Source: Hydractinia symbiolongicarpus (taxonomy: Eukaryota > Cnidaria > Hydrozoa > Anthoathecata > Hydractiniidae). From it: a stretch of 64,000 bases of DNA. Every line of letters starts with the position of its first letter. Position 1 is the stretch's first letter. Below are positions 9,608-18,547 of this stretch, piece by piece. The notes beneath the pieces were generated by a model. It made no database searches. It was not told where the DNA came from and saw only the letters and a list, made by a program, of their open reading frames with translations. The stretch is taken from contig NC_079875.1 in assembly GCF_029227915.1 (NCBI RefSeq), positions 27,528,001-27,592,000 of the forward strand, given 5' to 3'. Made by a program: the position numbers and the translations under genes.

Positions 9608-12600
9608 TTAGGTTACGTTTAGTATAATACGACCATTGATATATTGGGAAAAAGTTCCTTTTTGAAAGTTGGTTTTAAAACTGTCAAGGCTTCCTTGCTT
9701 CATTGCAATTATGCGCTGGAATAGGACGGCCGAAGCAAGGCACTTGTGAAAGTAAGCCTTGGTATCGACCGTCGCGTTATCGTATAGCGATTTGTTCCTG
9801 CCAAACCATATGGCTTGGTATGCGCAGGTCCGCAGTGTTTCCAATGGGTTGCGGACGTTGTCGCTTTGGTCGTGGAATCCTGTAATCACGTATTGTTGGG
9901 TTTTAGTAGGGTCTAATTTGGTGAAGAAGCGGGATAAGAAAAAGAAGTGAAACCATAGGTTTCTAGAGATTTGGCATGCTAGAAAAATGTGGAATGCAGT
10001 CTCTTCACTTTTGTTGCACCTGGTGCACATCGGACTGTCCTGTGGGGCATTCCGAGATTGCCATTGGTGCAACATTTCTCGTGTGGTGACGCGTCGATGC
10101 AGAAACTTATAGATAACATCTGAGGTTGGTTTGTGTATGTGATGGTTGTACATGAAGGTGAAGATTTTCTGCCACGGTTGGTTTCCAATCTCTTTTTCCC
10201 ACAGTCTGTGGCAGGGTTGTCCGGCGTTGAGCCGGTCTGAGATAATTTTTTCAGGAGAAGGTTTTTGTAGGAGGAGATAAAAGCATTTTGCGGATAGTGC
10301 TGTTATTTTTGACGTCGGGTTCTTTTGTGTCGGTGTGAAAATTGTAAGTGTGTCCGCCGCCGACGTTGTGGCTTGTGTGCATATGGCATTGTGCCATTGC
10401 CGCGGCAGGCACTCTTTCAATTTTGAAAGACGTTCTTGTGTACAAAGTACGTTTGTTATTTCACTGACTTGCTCATGAGAGAGGAAGCCAGGCGTAACTG
10501 TGTACGTAATGTCTTCGATGTTTGTGATGTTTTTGGTAACCCATTTAGGTGGGGTTACCACTTTCTGTGACCTCGTGTTGTTATCGACAGTTGTTATGAA
10601 AGTGTTCCAGAAGAAAGGTTCCTTCTGGATCTCTTCAACTGTGGTTGGTTGTGGTCTTTTGTTGTCGGTTAGCTCTATCCAGTCAGATATTAGGGCGCGA
10701 TGGAAAGGTGGTAGGTTTATGGTGTTGTACGGTGACAAGAAAGTCTTAAATACATGCTTGCCAAGCGGATAGTCTCGGTATTTGTTGAGAACATATAGCA
10801 TGAACGTTTTCCAAGAGCCCTTGACACTGTTGTTGTACAAGTCTCTGATCCAGGTTAATCTTGTGGCGCGGAATTTGCGTTGAATATCGATGACGTTGAG
10901 GCCGCCGTGTTTTACTGGTAATGCGATGATGTTTTTATCAATGCGGGTCTTCTTCTGGTTCCAAAAGAATTCCCAAATGGCGTCTTGAATTTCTCGTAGT
11001 GTTCGTTTCGGACACGTGTATATGAAAGATGGGTAGCACAGTTTGGCCACGGCGAGTTGGTTAATGACAATTTTTCTTCCTTTTAATGAGAGATTCCGGT
11101 ATTGCCATAACCGTAGAGTCCTTTTAAATGACTCGACCCTTTGCGGCCAAACTGTTTCGCAGTGGTTGGCGTTACCAAAGTCCAACACTAGTATGCGAAG
11201 GCTGTGGTTTGTCCATTTATATATCCCCGGTGAGTCAGTTCTGCTCCGGTTTCTCCCTAGCCACAGGCCCTCGCATTTTTCAGGGTGAACCTTGGCACAA
11301 GAAGCTTGTTGATAGTTTTGGAGTATTTGTTGAAGTGGATGAAGAGACGAGGTACTGGTGAGAAAAAGTGTGGTGTCGTCTGCGTACTGTGAGACTTTGC
11401 ATTGTTCATTCTGGTAGGTTATCGGCTTGATGTTTTGGTCATTTCGGATGGCCGCTGCCAGCACCTCCGCTACAATTACATAGAGAAGCGCGGAGAGCGG
11501 GCATCCTTGTCTGACGCCTCTAGTGGTTTTAAAGTTTCGAGACAGTTTGCAGTTGGCGTTGATGCAAGCAGTAGTGAAAGCGTTGGTTGTTTTTGCGAGT
11601 TTAATGAGATCGGGCCCGAAACCGAATTGCTTTAGTACTCGTTCTAGGAACGGTCGGTCTACCCTGTCAAACGCTTTCACTTGGTCGATGGTTAGGATGT
11701 ACGCATCCAAGTCACGGTCGTTCGCGTACTTAATAACGTCGCGGATGAGAGACATGTTGTGGTAGATGCTTCGCCCTGGTACATCATATGTTTGATCGTG
11801 GTGGATGATAAGCGGGAGGACTTTCAAGAGGCGAGCCGCTATGGCTCTTGTGAATATCTTATGGTCAGCGTTTAAGAGACTGACCGGGCGCCAATTGGAG
11901 AGTTGTTTTAGGTCTCCTTTTTTTGGGAGACAAGATATCACAGCTTCGCGTTGGGAAACGGTAAGGATGTCATTCCAGAATTTTTTGTAGAATTCTGCCG
12001 GAAGGTCGTCTGATCCGGGGGGCTTGCTATTGTTTAATTTTTGTAGTGCGCGGTAGAGTTCGTCGCGAGTTAAGTTTCCTTCACAGAAAGTCTTCTGCAC
12101 TGGTGTTAGTTTAGGCTTCAGTCCTGCTAAAAAGATGTCTTGTATTTTCAGGTCTGTGTCTTCCACAGTGTAGAGTTGTTCGTAGAACAGCGACATCTTT
12201 TGCAAGATGTCGTCTGTATTGTCCGCAAAGGTTCCGTCGTTTTTCCGCAGAGTGTTGATGGTGGTGTCGTTTCTGCGGATTTGTTCTAGCCTTAGAAAGT
12301 ATTTAGTACATCCCTCACCTTCTTCAACCCACTGCGCCTTTGCCTTTACAACGTGGATTCCAGCGCGCTCCTCCTCTATTTTTCGTACCTCACTTGTGAG
12401 ATACTCGATTAGATGAGGATCGGCCGGTTTCCTCGCTGCATTGGCGAGGTGCTTTTGTAGGGAATGAAGGCGGTGGTTCTCGCGTTTCCGTCTGTTCTTG
12501 GCGAATTTAATCGAGAGGCGTTTGATGCCCGCTTTGCACTCATCCCACCACCAGAGTGGCAAAAAGGTCGAATATTGGTTTGTGTAACTCTCTGACGTAT

Positions 12601-12727
12601 GCCGCGGCTCGTATAGACTCTGTCTATTCTTGTACGATAGCCCGCGGTGCTGGTAAAGGTGTATCCGCGCTCTGTCGGTTGCTGTGGATAGAAACCTCCT
12701 GTTTGTTGTTGTTACTTTCTCTGTCAA
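9608..12727 (-). CDS. LINE ORF2 protein, reverse transcriptase part
   Basis: A 1,039-codon open frame encoding the target-primed reverse transcriptase. Motifs run in order: a lead domain with 'WWWDECKAGIKRL', 'NWRPVSLLNADHKIF' (motif 1/2 region), palm A 'ILTIDQVKAFDRV', palm B 'TRGVRQGCPLSALLY', palm C 'SQYADDTTLF' with both aspartates, thumb 'LRLWQYRNLSLKGR', and a C-terminal zinc-binding block 'MCTRCNKSEETAFHIF' as in L1/Tx1 proteins. The apparent first residues (from 12727) are not a real start. They overlap the endonuclease frame (12624-13160) in a different phase, so the two halves are joined by a frameshift with a deletion. The RT itself looks catalytically complete. It acts on its own RNA at nicked chromosomal DNA. 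Confidence 0.85.
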   Translation of the reverse strand: MTEKVTTTNRRFLSTATDRARIHLYQHRGLSYKNRQSLYEPRHTSESYTNQYSTFLPLWWWDECKAGIKRLSIKFAKNRRKRENHRLHSLQKHLANAARKPADPHLIEYLTSEVRKIEEERAGIHVVKAKAQWVEEGEGCTKYFLRLEQIRRNDTTINTLRKNDGTFADNTDDILQKMSLFYEQLYTVEDTDLKIQDIFLAGLKPKLTPVQKTFCEGNLTRDELYRALQKLNNSKPPGSDDLPAEFYKKFWNDILTVSQREAVISCLPKKGDLKQLSNWRPVSLLNADHKIFTRAIAARLLKVLPLIIHHDQTYDVPGRSIYHNMSLIRDVIKYANDRDLDAYILTIDQVKAFDRVDRPFLERVLKQFGFGPDLIKLAKTTNAFTTACINANCKLSRNFKTTRGVRQGCPLSALLYVIVAEVLAAAIRNDQNIKPITYQNEQCKVSQYADDTTLFLTSTSSLHPLQQILQNYQQASCAKVHPEKCEGLWLGRNRSRTDSPGIYKWTNHSLRILVLDFGNANHCETVWPQRVESFKRTLRLWQYRNLSLKGRKIVINQLAVAKLCYPSFIYTCPKRTLREIQDAIWEFFWNQKKTRIDKNIIALPVKHGGLNVIDIQRKFRATRLTWIRDLYNNSVKGSWKTFMLYVLNKYRDYPLGKHVFKTFLSPYNTINLPPFHRALISDWIELTDNKRPQPTTVEEIQKEPFFWNTFITTVDNNTRSQKVVTPPKWVTKNITNIEDITYTVTPGFLSHEQVSEITNVLCTQERLSKLKECLPRQWHNAICTQATTSAADTLTIFTPTQKNPTSKITALSAKCFYLLLQKPSPEKIISDRLNAGQPCHRLWEKEIGNQPWQKIFTFMYNHHIHKPTSDVIYKFLHRRVTTREMLHQWQSRNAPQDSPMCTRCNKSEETAFHIFLACQISRNLWFHFFFLSRFFTKLDPTKTQQYVITGFHDQSDNVRNPLETLRTCAYQAIWFGRNKSLYDNATVDTKAYFHKCLASAVLFQRIIAMKQGSLDSFKTNFQKGTFSQYINGRIILNVT

Positions 12728-13160
12728 TAGTCGGCTCTTCTGTCATGTTGAAGTCGCCGAGCACTACAATGTTGTGTTGATCGCGTTTATGCTGTTGTAT
12801 TTTTTGGGAAAGTTCTGTGAAGAAACTCTTTCTCGCTTGAGCAGCGCTTTGTGTGGTGGAGGATGGCGGGGCATAAATGCCGACGCAAAGAAAAATTGTA
12901 GATTGGCAGACCACTTGGACGATAATATACTGTCCATGTGGATCCGCCTCTAATAGATCCGGTTGGCAATTCCCTTTTGACATAACAGCCAGTCCGGCGT
13001 TCGTTCCGTGTTGGTTGTGCGCACATGTGACCGTTCCTGCCCAGTTGGCAGTAAGGTTCTGTTCTAGGTGTTTGTCCAGATGTGTGTCGAGTTTTTTCCG
13101 AGACGTGGGGTCTCGAAGTCCGTTCACGTTTACGGTACATATTCCCAAATCGTTCTTCAT
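12624..13160 (-). pseudogene. LINE ORF2 endonuclease domain, C-terminally truncated
   Basis: The N-terminal part of the apurinic/apyrimidinic-type (EEP) endonuclease of the same LINE. The likely start is the ATG at 13160-13158 ('MKNDLGICTVNVNGLRD'). 'VGIYAPPSS' and 'IVVLGDFNMTEEPTIDRE' follow, the usual central motifs with the catalytic G-D-F-N. The C-terminal half with the S-D-H motif should come next but is absent. Instead the frame wanders into unrelated residues to 12624, while the RT frame takes over from about 12727. I estimate ~100 residues are lost. Without SDH, nicking activity should be gone. Confidence 0.75.
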
Positions 13161-13216
13161 TATAAATCGGTAAAGATTGTGGGGAATATGTACAAGCGTG
13201 AACGGGCTGGTAGCGC

Positions 13217-14345
13217 GGGAAAGTAGGAGAGTCCTTTTGCATCCGAGCGCCTGTAAAAGCGCGCGAAGATAGGAGTTGTCCTTTTGCGTCCGCATATCTG
13301 GAAAGTGTGTTTTCTATACACTTCATAACGATAGCCTCTCAATAGAGAGACGATATAAAAAAGTAATATAGCGCAGTTTGCATTGCAGGTAACCTTAGGA
13401 ATGCCTTTAGATAGCAAAAAAAGTTTGTTAAGACCGATTGTGCCTGTAAGAGGCCGAAAATCTGACGTTTGGTTGTAAAAAAGTAGCAAAAATGTGCATG
13501 AGTGACCTATACATATCGTTTGGCTATTGCTCAGGAAATAAAACCTGGCAGTTAGGCAGAACCTCGTTGGTACTAGCCACACACCAAAGGACGGCTCTTT
13601 ACGCCAAAAATTAAGGGCACAATTAAGCGTGGAAGTTGGTGAAGAAACACAGATTAAGAGGTGCGGAGAATGTTACTAATTCTTCCGCAAGAAAGGCAAG
13701 TATTGTTAGAGAGTTTAGGTGGTCGTTCAGGGCTATCTTCCGGTGTGTGCAGTACGAGTAAAATATAATTATTATAAATAACATTAAGAAGTTCATAAAT
13801 TGGTGTTGTACTAGCGCGCGAAAACAAGAGTTGTCCTTTTGCGTCCGCAGAAAGTATAGAGTTGGTATAACTGAAAGCGTGTTTTCTACACGCTGTAAAA
13901 GGTAGACTTTTAGATAAAGGAGCGACATAATAAAGCAACATGGTGCAGTTTGCATCGCAGCTAGTCGTAATAATGTAGCTAGATGTTAAAATAAATGTTG
14001 CAAGACAAATTGTTGCTGGGAGAGACCCAAAACCTGAGATTTTTTTGCAAAAACACAGCAAAAATGTGAGAAAAAGGCGCATAATTAGCGATTGACTTGC
14101 GTTCAGAAAATAAAAACTGGCAGTGGTGCAGAACCTTATTGGTACTAGCCACACACCAAAAGACACCCCTTCACGCCTATTTGTAAGATCACAAGTGATC
14201 GTCAAAGTTTGTGAGAAAACACAGATTAAGAAAGTGCGGAAAGTAGGTTTGTTACTACTGCGTCCGCAGGAAAGACGAGTGCTGTTTAAAAATTTGAGTG
14301 GGCGTTCAGGGCTACCTTCCGGTGTGTGCAGTACGAGTAAAATAA
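13217..14345. repeat. Tandem ~560-580-bp monomers in LINE inter-ORF spacer
   Basis: Two diverged copies of the same ~0.57-kb unit lie head to tail between ORF2 and ORF1. Matching landmarks are AGTTGTCCTTTTGCGTCCGC at 13274 and 13829 (offset 555), TACTAGCCACACACCAAA at 13571 and 14143 (572), and the block around CCGGTGTGTGCAGTACGAG near 13740 and 14320 (offset about 579). A partial third start is seen 47 bases upstream (GTCCTTTTGC at 13231 and 13278). The long minus-strand open frames across this stretch are repeats of each other and are not treated as genes. The units resemble tandem promoter monomers of some L1 5' UTRs, but here they sit between the two ORFs. Confidence 0.8.
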
Positions 14346-14371
14346 ATATTAAAGTAAACATTTAAAGGCTC

Positions 14372-15388
14372 TTAAATCACTGCGTTGCGTTTCTTCCTTC
14401 GCTTCGTTCTCGTTGGTATTTTTTCGGCTTGTTTTGCGGGTGTTTTGAGGGGTGTTGTCGCTTCCTCAATATCGTGGTCTTCCTTCTCAGAGGGTGGTGT
14501 GGCATTTGTTGTTTTTTCTTTTTCGGAGGGTGGTGGAGAGGCCTCAGTAGGTTTTTCATTATGAGGAGCCTCGAGTTGCAGGTTTGTTCCCTCCACAGCC
14601 TCGAGTGGCACGTTTGTTTCCTCCACAGCGTTGTTTGCCGGCTCGGTGTTGATCGGTGGGTCGCTTGGTGGGTTTTGTGTGTCCTCGGCGGGCTGAGGTG
14701 AAGGCTGCTGTTGTGGTGACTTCACTGGAGATGCCTTTGGTGTGGTGCACGAGCCCGGGTGTGTCCTGTCGTTGCATTTATTGCATCTGATCGGTCGTCC
14801 GTTATACAACAGAGCACACCACTGTCCGGCAAGTTTTACGAAGTTAGGTATGGTTTCGTTTGCGTGAGTTTTTATGAATGAGACCACGCCGCCTATCCTT
14901 ATGCCGTCCTTGTCAACTTTGTAGGAAGTGTTTTGGGATTCACCGTAGAAACCCAGCACCTCCTCGATCTGTGCACGGCCCACCCAAATCGGAGCGTTTG
15001 GGATGTAGACTCTGGTAAATTCACTCATCCTTCCCCCGATGGTGGATTGCCCGATTTGGCAGCCGTGTTTCACTAGAGTAACTTTGAACTCTGGCTTCTG
15101 AAACACAACATCAAATCTGCCGTTGAATCGTGTGTCGGGAACCACTGCGTAAAATACGTCTTTGAGGATGAGCTTTGGGTGGTATTTGATGACCGTATTG
15201 AAAATGCCATCCATGACCATCTGTGGAGTGGTGCCAGGATGGATTCGATAGATTCGGAAGTGAGTTGTCCTGAAAAGTTCAGGGGCGTCTCCCTCGTTCA
15301 CGGTACTTGCGAGCTCCGGAGGTGTGTGTGCGATGCGTTGTAATGGATATGTACAGCTTTCATCCGATGATGAGTCGTTAACGTCCAT
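14372..15388 (-). CDS. LINE ORF1 (gag-like, zinc-knuckle) protein
   Basis: A 338-codon open frame starting at the ATG at 15388. The N-terminal ~60 residues are acidic and serine-rich, followed by a folded domain of ~150 residues and one CCHC-type zinc knuckle, 'CNKCNDRTHPGSC', at about residues 206-218. The remaining third is low-complexity proline, glutamate, threonine and lysine, with short internal repeats ('VPLEAVEGTNLQLEA'), ending in a basic tail. This is the arrangement of Tx1/L1-type ORF1 proteins, which bind the element RNA and package it with ORF2 protein. No frameshift is seen. It lies directly upstream of the tandem spacer and ORF2 on the same strand. Confidence 0.8.
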   Translation of the reverse strand: MDVNDSSSDESCTYPLQRIAHTPPELASTVNEGDAPELFRTTHFRIYRIHPGTTPQMVMDGIFNTVIKYHPKLILKDVFYAVVPDTRFNGRFDVVFQKPEFKVTLVKHGCQIGQSTIGGRMSEFTRVYIPNAPIWVGRAQIEEVLGFYGESQNTSYKVDKDGIRIGGVVSFIKTHANETIPNFVKLAGQWCALLYNGRPIRCNKCNDRTHPGSCTTPKASPVKSPQQQPSPQPAEDTQNPPSDPPINTEPANNAVEETNVPLEAVEGTNLQLEAPHNEKPTEASPPPSEKEKTTNATPPSEKEDHDIEEATTPLKTPAKQAEKIPTRTKRRKKRNAVI

Positions 15389-15538
15389 CGTGTAGATTTG
15401 TATTATTACGAACTTTTCTTTTCTTCTATCTTCTATACTTACGACGTTGATCAGTCTTTACCTCATTAATCCGTCTTTACTTCCCCGTCAGTACATTGTA
15501 CATTCAATAACCACTTTTTTCAAGACGTTCGAAAAACG

Positions 15539-15544
15539 TTTCAG
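15539..15544. other. Target-site duplication, left copy (TTTCAG)
   Basis: The same six bases follow the right end at 18542-18547, as expected from a 6-bp staggered insertion. Confidence 0.7.
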
Positions 15545-15700
15545 TACCGTGGCTGATTACAACGTTTTGTTTTAATTTAAAATAGGCGCACTGTAAAAGA
15601 CGCGGCCGCGTGAAATTATGCGCGGCCGTTTACCGCCAGTTTTCAAATCTGGTCTGCAGAATGTTGCAGTTAAAACAGGTACTAAAATACGCGGCCGCGC
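15545..15700 (+). repeat. Left terminal inverted repeat of IS3EU-like element
   Basis: About 155 bp, matching the reverse complement of 18395-18541 with small indels. It contains several GCGGCCGC-type GC-rich palindromes (near 15601, 15621 and 15690) in otherwise AT-rich DNA. These are candidate transposase-binding subterminal sites. Confidence 0.85.
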
Positions 15701-16974
15701 TTTTTGCCACTGATTTGCCACTGATTCGTGATTTGAGATTGAGACATTTTTCAAGAAACACACAAAAACCAGTGAGATATAGACATTCAATTGGCTCACC
15801 CTCATTGTCTCTTCAACTAGAATCAACAGAGGACAGTTCAGCATTTGGCGATGATGAAGTGAATCGTTTTATGGAAAATTATGAGACAGATAATTTTGAT
15901 AATGCTACTCCACAGTTTGAAGAAACAGAAACTGATTCTATCGCATTTATGCAAAACTGTGAAAACTACTTCAACAATTTACCGAAAATAAACACAAAGC
16001 ATATCATTATACAACGAGATTAACAGCGTTTTTGGCCTGTATTATTACGTCAAAATTTTGATCTTTCGTCTGAAAAAATAGCTATCAGATTTGCAGGTGA
16101 ACCCGGTGCTGATGCAGGTGGACCGCTGCGCGAATTTTACTCATTGTCAATGAGACAGTTTATCACTATCCCTGGGGTATTTTTCGGAGATGACAAAGGA
16201 ATTTGTTTCAAATTAATGCCAGATGGTTTATTAAAAAAAGTATATTACAAGCTTGGGCAGTTAAGAGGTGCATCTATTATACATGTTGGAAGAGGTCCCG
16301 AATGTTTCTCTGAGCTCATTTCCAATGCATTGTATGATTTGCCATATCCTGATAAAATAACACCAATAAATGATGCAGAATTCAAGTATAAATTGGATAA
16401 AATTGAGAGTGGCGAGAATGAAGATATACTTGATTTGAACATTGTTCCTGTACCTGATATCGAACAGAACAAGCAAGTTTTTTCAATCAGTTATTTAGTG
16501 ATGAAAAATCGTGCTGCAATATCACAATTTGGAGAAGGACTAAAAAGTATATGTCCAGAATTTATGTTACAATCCAATTGTCACACTATGAAAGCTTTTT
16601 TATTGCCAGATGAAAAGATCTTAACTCTTGATGAGCTTCTTGTTATTCTATGCTTTCACAACGTCGAAGAAATTGGTTCTAATTTACACCGTGATATTTT
16701 CAATGCCATTTGTGACTGCGAGCTTTTTTTAGCTGATGTTGCTAATGGAAACTATGATGAGATATCTCTTAAAGACATACTGTTTTTATTTACTGGAATG
16801 GATAAAATTCCCAGAAAGGGTTTGGATAAAAACATTGATATTTTTTTTAACTGTAATTTCAACTTTCCAAAAATTTCTACATGTGGACTTAATGCCACTC
16901 TACCAACAAAAAAAGTTGAGCATAATCTGAAGATTGCTGCTAAATTCGGAGGGACTGGATTTGGTGTTGTTTAA
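15610..16974 (+). pseudogene. Transposon-borne HECT-type E3 ubiquitin ligase, one stop codon
   Basis: HECT enzymes take ubiquitin from an E2 onto a cysteine and pass it to a substrate. The frame is open from 15610 except for a single TAA at 16021-16023, and both sides read in the same frame. The N-terminal part is serine- and acid-rich and is not recognised. The HECT N-lobe follows the stop: 'IAIRFAGEPGADAGGPLREF', 'YYKLGQLRGASIIHVGRGP'. The C-lobe ends with the catalytic loop 'FPKISTCGLNATLP', whose cysteine is the ubiquitin acceptor, and with 'AAKFGGTGFGVV'. The true start is unclear, since 15610 lies inside the terminal repeat. The gene lies wholly within the transposon, convergent with the transposase. 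Apart from the stop the domain looks complete. It resembles G2E3-like HECT proteins found with invertebrate and fish transposons. Confidence 0.8.
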
Positions 16975-17279
16975 AATATTCATGTTTTGTGTCATATATT
17001 ATTGAAAAAATGTTTTTAGTCTTTTTTTAAATGAAAATTTTGTTATCAAGTTTTTTGGTAATCACTTTTTTTAGGACTCTTTAGGATTCTTTAGGACTTT
17101 TTAGTGTAACCTTATAACCCCCAAGAGATCTCAGTTCTTCATATACGTTTCATTGAAATTTTTTTGAATTTGTTAAAGTGCTCCCTGTGAAAACGAGCGA
17201 ATTTCGCCTCTTTTATGATATTGGAAAATTTATTGATTGTTATTCTCATGATTTATATGTGATATTTTGTTTGGATATG

Positions 17280-18349
17280 TTATGTTTCATCAAAGAGACT
17301 TAAGTAATTGCACATATATGTTTCCAATGATTGTTGTGCGTCCATGAGTGCTTGCAAGTGATGTATCCCCATATAACAAATCAATAAATCATGCAAATCT
17401 TTATTTTTGAAAACTGGATGATGATCAATTCCCATGACATTTTCAGCGACAGATATTTTAGTGCTATCCACAAGCATCCCTTGATTTGAATAGCCACTTG
17501 CTGACGAAATATGAAACAATAGGTCTGGACGACCTCCTGGTGCGCTTGATGACTGGCGTACGTTTCTTGAATTCCATGTGATGACAAAATCATTAAATTC
17601 TCTCTGTAAAACGGGAATATAACAAAGAAATAAGGCTTCTCTATGGGTTGGTAATTCGGGGTCATATACGAGTGTTGATGTGAGATGTTTGAAATAATTT
17701 ATCCACTAATTAAGTTTGTACAAATTGAGGCGAGACCAAAATGCTTCTATTCTCTGGTTTCCCGTTGAACGACCGTACTTAAAACTATCGCTGTTACCAG
17801 TGAAAAATTCTTGTAAATCCGCACAATAAATGTTTTCCGTCCCTCGGTCTATTCTCAGTATACGCGGACATACACCGTATCTCTTCACGCATTGCAAAAA
17901 CAAATTTCCGATTACAAGTGGATCATTATTTGTTGTTGAAACAACCAACCATCAATACCACCGTGTATTGCCAATCCCCATCTTTTTAATTTGTCATTTC
18001 CATCTATATGATATATGTCACAAGGACCTTTGGTATCATATATACGTCGTGTAATCACTTTTCCAAGCCTTTTTTCTACTCCTGACGGATCCACCTCCTT
18101 CAATATAGTTCGCACAGTCTCCTTAGCAACAATCACGTCAAACTTCAATGCTATCAATTCTGTCATTTGCCGGTAACCGAAACTTGAAGATGACACTTGC
18201 AACTCATTCTTAATAATATTTACCAGGATACTGCGAGAAACATTGCTAGTTCGACGTAAGCCCAATCTTGTGCATATTGATTGAAACTTTCCCATAGATA
18301 ATGACTTATCTTCCAATGACACATCGACACCGACTGGCATAGCATCCAT
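17280..18349 (-). pseudogene. IS3EU-like integrase-type DDE transposase, two lesions
   Basis: The mobilising enzyme of the element. It starts at 18349. The N-terminal helix-turn-helix region ('SICTRLGLRRTSNVSRSIL') precedes the retroviral-integrase-like core. The catalytic acids are all visible: aspartate in 'CDIYHIDGNDKLKRWG', aspartate in 'ILRIDRGTEN', glutamate in 'NQRIEAFWS'. Two lesions are seen. After 'AIHGGIDG' a few expected residues are missing and the frame shifts (near 17930). An in-frame TAG at 17708-17706 stands where the family has tryptophan. The same frame then stays open through 'LFLCYIPVLQREFNDF', 'SGYSNQGMLVDST' and 'VFKNKDLHDLLICYM' to the stop at 17280. Transcription converges on the HECT gene. 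Confidence 0.8.
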
Positions 18350-18394
18350 CTTGCACTACGAGTAAACACGTTTTCGCCATTGAACGGTGGTACC

Positions 18395-18541
18395 CGCGTA
18401 TTTTAGCACCTGTTTTAACTTTGACATTCTGCAGACCAGATTTAGAAACTGGCGGTAAAAGTGGAGGTAAAACACGCGGCCGCGCCTTTGTACTGTGCGC
18501 CTATATTAAATGAAAACAAAACGTTGTAATCAGCCACGGTA
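18395..18541 (-). repeat. Right terminal inverted repeat of IS3EU-like element
   Basis: Reverse complement of the left repeat. It shares the end TACCGTGG..., a GGCGCAC block, the GCGGCCGCG palindrome (18475-18484), the TACCGCCAGTTT block and TCTGGTCTGCAGAATGT. Confidence 0.85.
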
Positions 18542-18547
18542 TTTCAG
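18542..18547. other. Target-site duplication, right copy (TTTCAG)
   Basis: Pairs with 15539-15544 and defines the element boundary. Confidence 0.7.

Larger units (their letters stand above)
9497..15538 (-). mobile_element. Tx1-like (L1 superfamily) LINE, nearly full length
   Basis: A single minus-strand non-LTR retrotransposon. The order 5' to 3' is: leader (15538-15389), ORF1 with a zinc knuckle (15388-14372), a ~1.1 kb inter-ORF spacer built of tandem monomers (14371-13200), ORF2 with apurinic endonuclease and reverse transcriptase (13160-9608), a short 3' UTR, and a poly(A) tail visible as T17 on the plus strand at 9497-9513. The order and the zinc-knuckle ORF1 fit Tx1-type L1 elements. 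ORF1 and most of ORF2 are open, so the copy is fairly young, but the endonuclease is cut short. Its 5' end abuts the target duplication of the neighbouring IS3EU-like transposon, and the true 5' end is uncertain. Confidence 0.85.
15545..18541. mobile_element. IS3EU-like DNA transposon carrying a HECT ligase gene
   Basis: A 2,997-bp element bounded by terminal inverted repeats beginning TACCGTGGCTGATTACAACG on both sides and flanked by a 6-bp direct duplication, TTTCAG (15539-15544 and 18542-18547). It holds two convergent genes: a HECT-domain protein on the plus strand (15610-16974) and an integrase-type DDE transposase on the minus strand (18349-17280). The ~300-bp gap between them has no gene. 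D-D-E motifs, a 6-bp duplication and long inverted repeats fit what I recall of the IS3EU superfamily, but the name should be treated as provisional. The element looks recent: the ends are nearly identical for the first 30 bases, and only a few lesions affect the two genes. Confidence 0.85.

Noticed and set aside
9703-12780. Plus-strand open frames across the LINE
   Set aside because: All are antisense shadows of the ORF2 protein, which has clear reverse-transcriptase motifs on the minus strand.
12787-13326. A 179-codon minus frame overlapping the endonuclease
   Set aside because: It is an out-of-phase shadow of the endonuclease frame, which carries the G-D-F-N motif.
13160-14361. Minus-strand frames of 110-235 codons between LINE ORF1 and ORF2
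   Set aside because: They repeat internally because they cross the tandem spacer monomers, are low in coding character, and show no motif.
15610-16974. The HECT gene as an ordinary host gene
   Set aside because: It lies wholly between terminal inverted repeats with a target duplication, convergent with the transposase.
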